64,000 nt of DNA from Massilia eburnea (GTDB taxonomy: Bacteria > Pseudomonadota > Gammaproteobacteria > Burkholderiales > Burkholderiaceae_D), in NCBI RefSeq assembly GCF_009720745.1, contig NZ_WNKX01000007.1:1-64000 (forward strand). Direction: 5' to 3'. A program made the translations under genes and the position numbers. Position 1 is the first letter of the stretch; each line of letters begins with the position of its first letter. The notes beneath the pieces were generated by a model. The model was not told the DNA's origin. It worked only from the letters and a program-made list of their open reading frames with translations, and did no database searches. Positions 60,977 through 64,000 of the stretch are shown here, piece after piece.

Positions 60977-62731
60977 CTAGCTGACGTTGCGCGTGGCGGC
61001 GCTGATTTGATCGAGTGGAATCTTGGGCGTGCGGTCCGCATTCAGCAGGCCGTTGGTCTCCTGGAATGTATCGGCGAACTGCGTATAGCAAAAACCGCTG
61101 AACATGACCGTCTCGTTCACCACTTTCAGCAAGGCGCGGTAATGTTCCAGGAAAGATTCGGCCGTGTTCTGCCGGGAATAGCCCCAGGTATGGTGCGCTG
61201 GCGCATTGGGATCGAAGGCAATGCCGCCGAACTCCGTCAGCACGATGGGTTGGCCCCGATGCGGGAAACCATCCAGCGTCAGGATGCGGCCGCCGGGGCG
61301 GCGCTGGTCGAACAGGGTACGCACCGGGTCGGTGACCTCATAGCGCTGGCGGACCTTGTCGGGATCCGGATCATAATCATGGATGCCGAGGATATCGGTG
61401 GCCGACGCTTCCCAGCCATCATTGCCGATGACGGGCCTGGTCGGATCGAGCATGCGCGTCAGGTGGTACAAGGCTTCCACCGCGTTGCGGTGCGCCTGCA
61501 CCGCCGTCAGGTTGGGTACGCCCCATGATTCGTTGAACGGCACCCAGACAATCAGGCTGGGATGGCTGTAGTCGCGCTCGATCGCCTCCGTCCATTCATG
61601 CACCAGCCGCGTCATGGCGCGCGCCGTAAATGCATAGGCGGACGGCATTTCTTCCCATACCAGCAGGCCCAGGCGGTCGGCCCAGTACAGGTAGCGCGGA
61701 TCTTCGATCTTCTGGTGCTTGCGCACGCCGTTGAAGCCCATCGCCTTTGCCAGCTCGACATCACGCCGCAAGTCATTGTCCGACGGCGCTGTCATCAGGC
61801 TGTCCACCCAATAACCCTGGTCGAGCACCAGGCGCAAATGATAGGGCCGGCCGTTGAGCATGAAACGGTCGCGGTTGATCGACACCGAGCGCATCGCAGT
61901 ATAGGAACGCACCCGATCGAGAACCCGGTCGCCGCTATACAGGGTCAGTTCTGCATCAAGCAGGGTCGGCCGCTCGGGGCTCCAAAGGATTTCGTTGCGG
62001 GAATCGTCGATGCCGGGATCGGACAAGGCGATCTTGCGGTTGGCCTCCTGGCCCACCAGCAGATAGCTGTCGGCGGCCAGCAGTTTTTCGCCATGCCATA
62101 CCCTGACTTCGACCGCCAGGCCGGAACAGGCATCGCCGCCGGCCAGCACCTCGCAGCCCAATTCATAACCGTCGAAAATCGGCGTCCAGCGCAGGCGGCG
62201 AATATAGGTTGCCGCGACATTTTCCAGCCAGACGGATTGCCAGATGCCGGTCGTACGGGGGTACCAGATCGAATGCGGCTCGCGCTGCCAATCCTGTTTT
62301 CCGCGCGGCTTGGCGAGGTCGGCCGGGTCGTCTTCGACATACACAACCAGGGTCTGCTCACCGTCGATGAGTTCGTCGGTGATGTCGGCAGTAAAGGAAG
62401 TATGGCCGCCTTCGTGCTCGGCAACCATATGGTTGTTGATCCACACGCGCGCCTGATAATCCACTGCGCCGAAGTGCAGCAAAGTGCGCGGGCCTCGCTC
62501 TTCTACCGTGAAGCGGCAGCGATACCAGCAGGCCGAATGGAAGCCGGTATCGCCAATGCCGCTCGCAGCGGCTTCAGGCGCAAATGGAACCTGGATTCGG
62601 CGCGACCATGGAATCGGATCGGAAGGCAAGCTGAACTGATGCTCGTCATCGAACTCAAAGTCCCACTCGCCGTTCAGCGACTGCCATTGCTCGCGCACAA
62701 GCTGCGGCCGTGGATATTCGAACTGGCCCAT
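60977..62731 (-). CDS. GH2-family glycosidase (beta-galactosidase/beta-glucuronidase type)
   Basis: This 584-aa enzyme has the GH2 order: sugar-binding domain (residues ~12-175, WQSLNGEWDFEFD, FGAVDYQARVWINNHMVAEHEGG), immunoglobulin-like domain, and TIM barrel with the acid/base Glu in WVPFNESWG and nucleophile Glu in VLTEFGGIAFD. There is no signal peptide, so it acts in the cytoplasm on imported oligosaccharides. It is the first gene of the operon; GGGGAG precedes the ATG. Because the later genes degrade galactose, beta-galactosidase activity is likely, but glucuronidase is not excluded. Confidence 0.9.
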   Translation of the reverse strand: MGQFEYPRPQLVREQWQSLNGEWDFEFDDEHQFSLPSDPIPWSRRIQVPFAPEAAASGIGDTGFHSACWYRCRFTVEERGPRTLLHFGAVDYQARVWINNHMVAEHEGGHTSFTADITDELIDGEQTLVVYVEDDPADLAKPRGKQDWQREPHSIWYPRTTGIWQSVWLENVAATYIRRLRWTPIFDGYELGCEVLAGGDACSGLAVEVRVWHGEKLLAADSYLLVGQEANRKIALSDPGIDDSRNEILWSPERPTLLDAELTLYSGDRVLDRVRSYTAMRSVSINRDRFMLNGRPYHLRLVLDQGYWVDSLMTAPSDNDLRRDVELAKAMGFNGVRKHQKIEDPRYLYWADRLGLLVWEEMPSAYAFTARAMTRLVHEWTEAIERDYSHPSLIVWVPFNESWGVPNLTAVQAHRNAVEALYHLTRMLDPTRPVIGNDGWEASATDILGIHDYDPDPDKVRQRYEVTDPVRTLFDQRRPGGRILTLDGFPHRGQPIVLTEFGGIAFDPNAPAHHTWGYSRQNTAESFLEHYRALLKVVNETVMFSGFCYTQFADTFQETNGLLNADRTPKIPLDQISAATRNVS

Positions 62732-62853
62732 TTTCTCCCCTGCCCGATTCTATTTTTTCGATGGGCCATCGTAACAGCGCACCTACTTCAGTGCGCTCAC
62801 GATACGAACGGGCAAATAAAACGGGCATTGAAGCGCGCCTTACAACATATGGG

Positions 62854-63069
62854 CTAACGCGACGCTGGCGCAATTCCCACGACGCCCGCCTGGCGGCGTT
62901 CCCGTGGGCATGCCATCACGCGACAGATGATGGCAATCGGAACGCGCTGCTGCAAAAGGAAGTTGTAAGCGGCCACAGGTCCAGCGATACCTTGCATTGC
63001 CAGGCCGTGATCGATGACGGCAGCAGTCAATACATCATTGCGCAGATTGGCCCTGAACCACGTTGACAT
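62854..63069 (-). CDS. Small hypothetical protein, 71 aa
   Basis: The ATG follows GGGAGGCGCG, a strong ribosome site, and the product (MSTWFRANLRNDVLTAAVID, then PVAAYNFLLQQRVPIAIICRVM) looks like a real small protein. No TM helix or signal is seen, and no family is recognised. It stands alone, in the same direction as the galactose operon but 122 bp upstream of it. Confidence 0.6.
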   Translation of the reverse strand: MSTWFRANLRNDVLTAAVIDHGLAMQGIAGPVAAYNFLLQQRVPIAIICRVMACPRERRQAGVVGIAPASR

Positions 63070-63190
63070 CGCGCCTCCCTTTCCAGCGCGATGCTACATC
63101 CACGCCCGAATCAACGCCAACGCGGCAACGGTGCGTCTGAACGTCAAGCGAGTAGCTAACATCGGAAATGGAACAAACGAAGGAGGCGAT

Positions 63191-63493
63191 ATGGAGAAGT
63201 TTCTTTTAGTTTATCGCGGCAGCCCAAGCGGCTCCCCTGATGCTGGCAAACATGACGCACAGCGCTGGACGAACTGGTTCGAATCACTTGGAGCAAATGT
63301 GCTCGACCGCGGAAGCCTGACACATGCCAGCGTCGACATCGATACGCGTCTTGCAGGCCCCAAATCATCGAGCAGCTCGCTTGCTGGCTACTCTGTTCTC
63401 GCAGCGGAAGATTTCAACGACGCTGTCGCATTGGCGGAACGTTGTCCCATCTTCGACGAGCACGGCTCGCTCGAGATAGCTCACCTTGCCTAG
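63191..63493 (+). CDS. YCII-related protein, 100 aa
   Basis: The product is MEKFLLVYRGSPSGSPDAGK followed by QRWTNWFESLG, ending in a FNDAVALAERCPIF...GSLEIAHL segment typical of YCII/DGPF-like small proteins. The ferredoxin-like fold is inferred. GGAGGCGAT precedes the ATG at 63191. The biochemical role is unknown. The next gene starts 8 bp after its stop, so both are probably co-transcribed. Confidence 0.75.
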   Translation: MEKFLLVYRGSPSGSPDAGKHDAQRWTNWFESLGANVLDRGSLTHASVDIDTRLAGPKSSSSSLAGYSVLAAEDFNDAVALAERCPIFDEHGSLEIAHLA

Positions 63494-63501
63494 GAGGAGA
63501 G

Positions 63502-63867
63502 ATGGGCGGCGCGCTCAAATGGTCGAAGAAACCGAAAGCGAAGGACTACGCTGCCGCCAATGCCTACCTGCACTTCCAATTCGGGCGCAAGGGAGCCGCG
63601 GCGCTGACCACGCGCCTGAAACGGACCAAGGTCCAACAGTGCGCCGCACGCGACATTTTGCGCGCTTCCCACACACCGATGGCTGAAGTCAAAGCATTCG
63701 ATTGGGAAAAGCAGAACAAGGATATCAAACGAGGGCGCCGGTTTTCACCGATCCTGCTCGTCTGTGGAGAGCACGGTAAACCCCTGGTGATCGCCGATGG
63801 ATTCCATCGCCTGTGCGCCGCCTTCGCCTTTGATCAGGACATCAAGGTTCGCTTCAAGCTGGCTTGA
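63502..63867 (+). CDS. Hypothetical protein with a ParB-like H-R-L motif, 121 aa
   Basis: The start ATG has GGAGGAGAG upstream, the strongest in the area. The product is basic at the N-terminus and contains VIADGFHRLCAAFAF, resembling the D-G-x-H-R motif of ParB/sulfiredoxin-fold proteins, and KPMAEVKAFDWEKQ-like middle (MAEVKAFDWEK). At 121 aa it could be a stand-alone ParB-N-like domain. No DNA-binding HTH is seen. The family call is tentative. Confidence 0.65.
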   Translation: MGGALKWSKKPKAKDYAAANAYLHFQFGRKGAAALTTRLKRTKVQQCAARDILRASHTPMAEVKAFDWEKQNKDIKRGRRFSPILLVCGEHGKPLVIADGFHRLCAAFAFDQDIKVRFKLA

Positions 63868-63900
63868 GCTTACCGGAACCTTTGCCAAGCTATTCACAAC

Positions 63901-64000
63901 ATGAATGATGAGGATTCTATAAATAAATTTTCATCATATGCTGCAGCGCAGTATATTGAGCTCACCCAAGCGAAGTTTTCAAACTCAACCTGCTACTGGA
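63901..64000 (+). CDS. Start of an AT-rich ORF cut by the window edge
   Basis: An ATG at 63901 opens 33 codons without a stop to the end of the window (MNDEDSINKFSSYAAAQYIE...). The base composition is clearly AT-richer than the neighbours. There is no clear ribosome site upstream. It may be the first part of a gene of foreign origin, or a chance frame; too little is present to name a function. Confidence 0.4.
   Translation, partial: MNDEDSINKFSSYAAAQYIELTQAKFSNSTCYW

Noticed and set aside
1..64000. CRISPR arrays, tRNA/rRNA genes, insertion sequences, prophage
   Set aside because: No regularly spaced direct repeats, cloverleaf sequences, transposase or phage structural genes were recognised by reading.

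Overview
The window is GC-rich, densely packed bacterial chromosome. Gene content (TonB-dependent receptor, PEP-CTERM protein, LacI/AraC/LysR regulators, PqiABC, De Ley-Doudoroff galactonate genes) fits a betaproteobacterium of the Oxalobacteraceae such as Massilia, Duganella or Telluria. That placement is inferred from gene families and codon use; there is no rRNA or other phylogenetic marker here. No tRNA, rRNA, CRISPR array or transposase was seen.

1-3.7 kb is compositionally different (visibly lower GC) and holds nine small ORFs, all on the minus strand, with GC-rich imperfect repeats between many of them. One repeat (3177-3237) has the layout of an integron attC site, and three others share the core GCGCGCAGCGCG. 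I read this as a gene-cassette array with no integrase gene in view, i.e. a CALIN or the integrase-distal part of a chromosomal integron. 3.6-3.9 kb is the array edge.

3.9-23.5 kb (all minus strand) is a polysaccharide/glycan utilisation region: M1 peptidase lipoprotein, GH105 hydrolase, TonB-dependent receptor, LacI regulator, PL8 lyase translationally coupled to a PEP-CTERM protein, GH31, FHS-type sugar permease, GH92 mannosidase, PfkB sugar kinase, AGE-family isomerase and a second LacI regulator. The last six genes form one probable operon for mannose-containing glycans (mannose to fructose to fructose-6-phosphate). Similar palindromes centred on TAACG lie upstream of the receptor, the first lacI gene, the PL8 gene and a distant GH27 alpha-galactosidase at 38.7 kb, suggesting one regulon.

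23.7-38.6 kb mixes stress and housekeeping genes: cytochrome b561, two tandem universal stress proteins, a DUF202-like protein, an ArsC/LMW-phosphatase protein, a GH20 hexosaminidase, pqiABC, an MBL hydrolase, a GlxA-type regulator, a tetR-yciI-tag operon, an alpha/beta hydrolase and a fatty-acid desaturase.

38.7-51.4 kb holds the GH27 enzyme, a LysR/MFS pair, an AraC-regulated alcohol dehydrogenase, an iorAB-xdhC molybdenum hydroxylase operon preceded by a perfect 16-bp palindrome, a cupin, a second LysR, a tautomerase, a cupredoxin and a small membrane protein.

51.4-62.7 kb is one long minus-strand operon ending in a clear intrinsic terminator: GH2, a 1,259-codon ORF (GH1-like + glycosyltransferase + UDP-galactopyranose-mutase-like flavoprotein), galactonate dehydratase, KDGal kinase, KDPGal aldolase, galactose mutarotase, SMP-30 lactonase and a zinc alcohol dehydrogenase. 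Together they could carry out a complete oxidative galactose pathway. The right end has small conserved ORFs and the start of an AT-rich ORF cut by the window edge.
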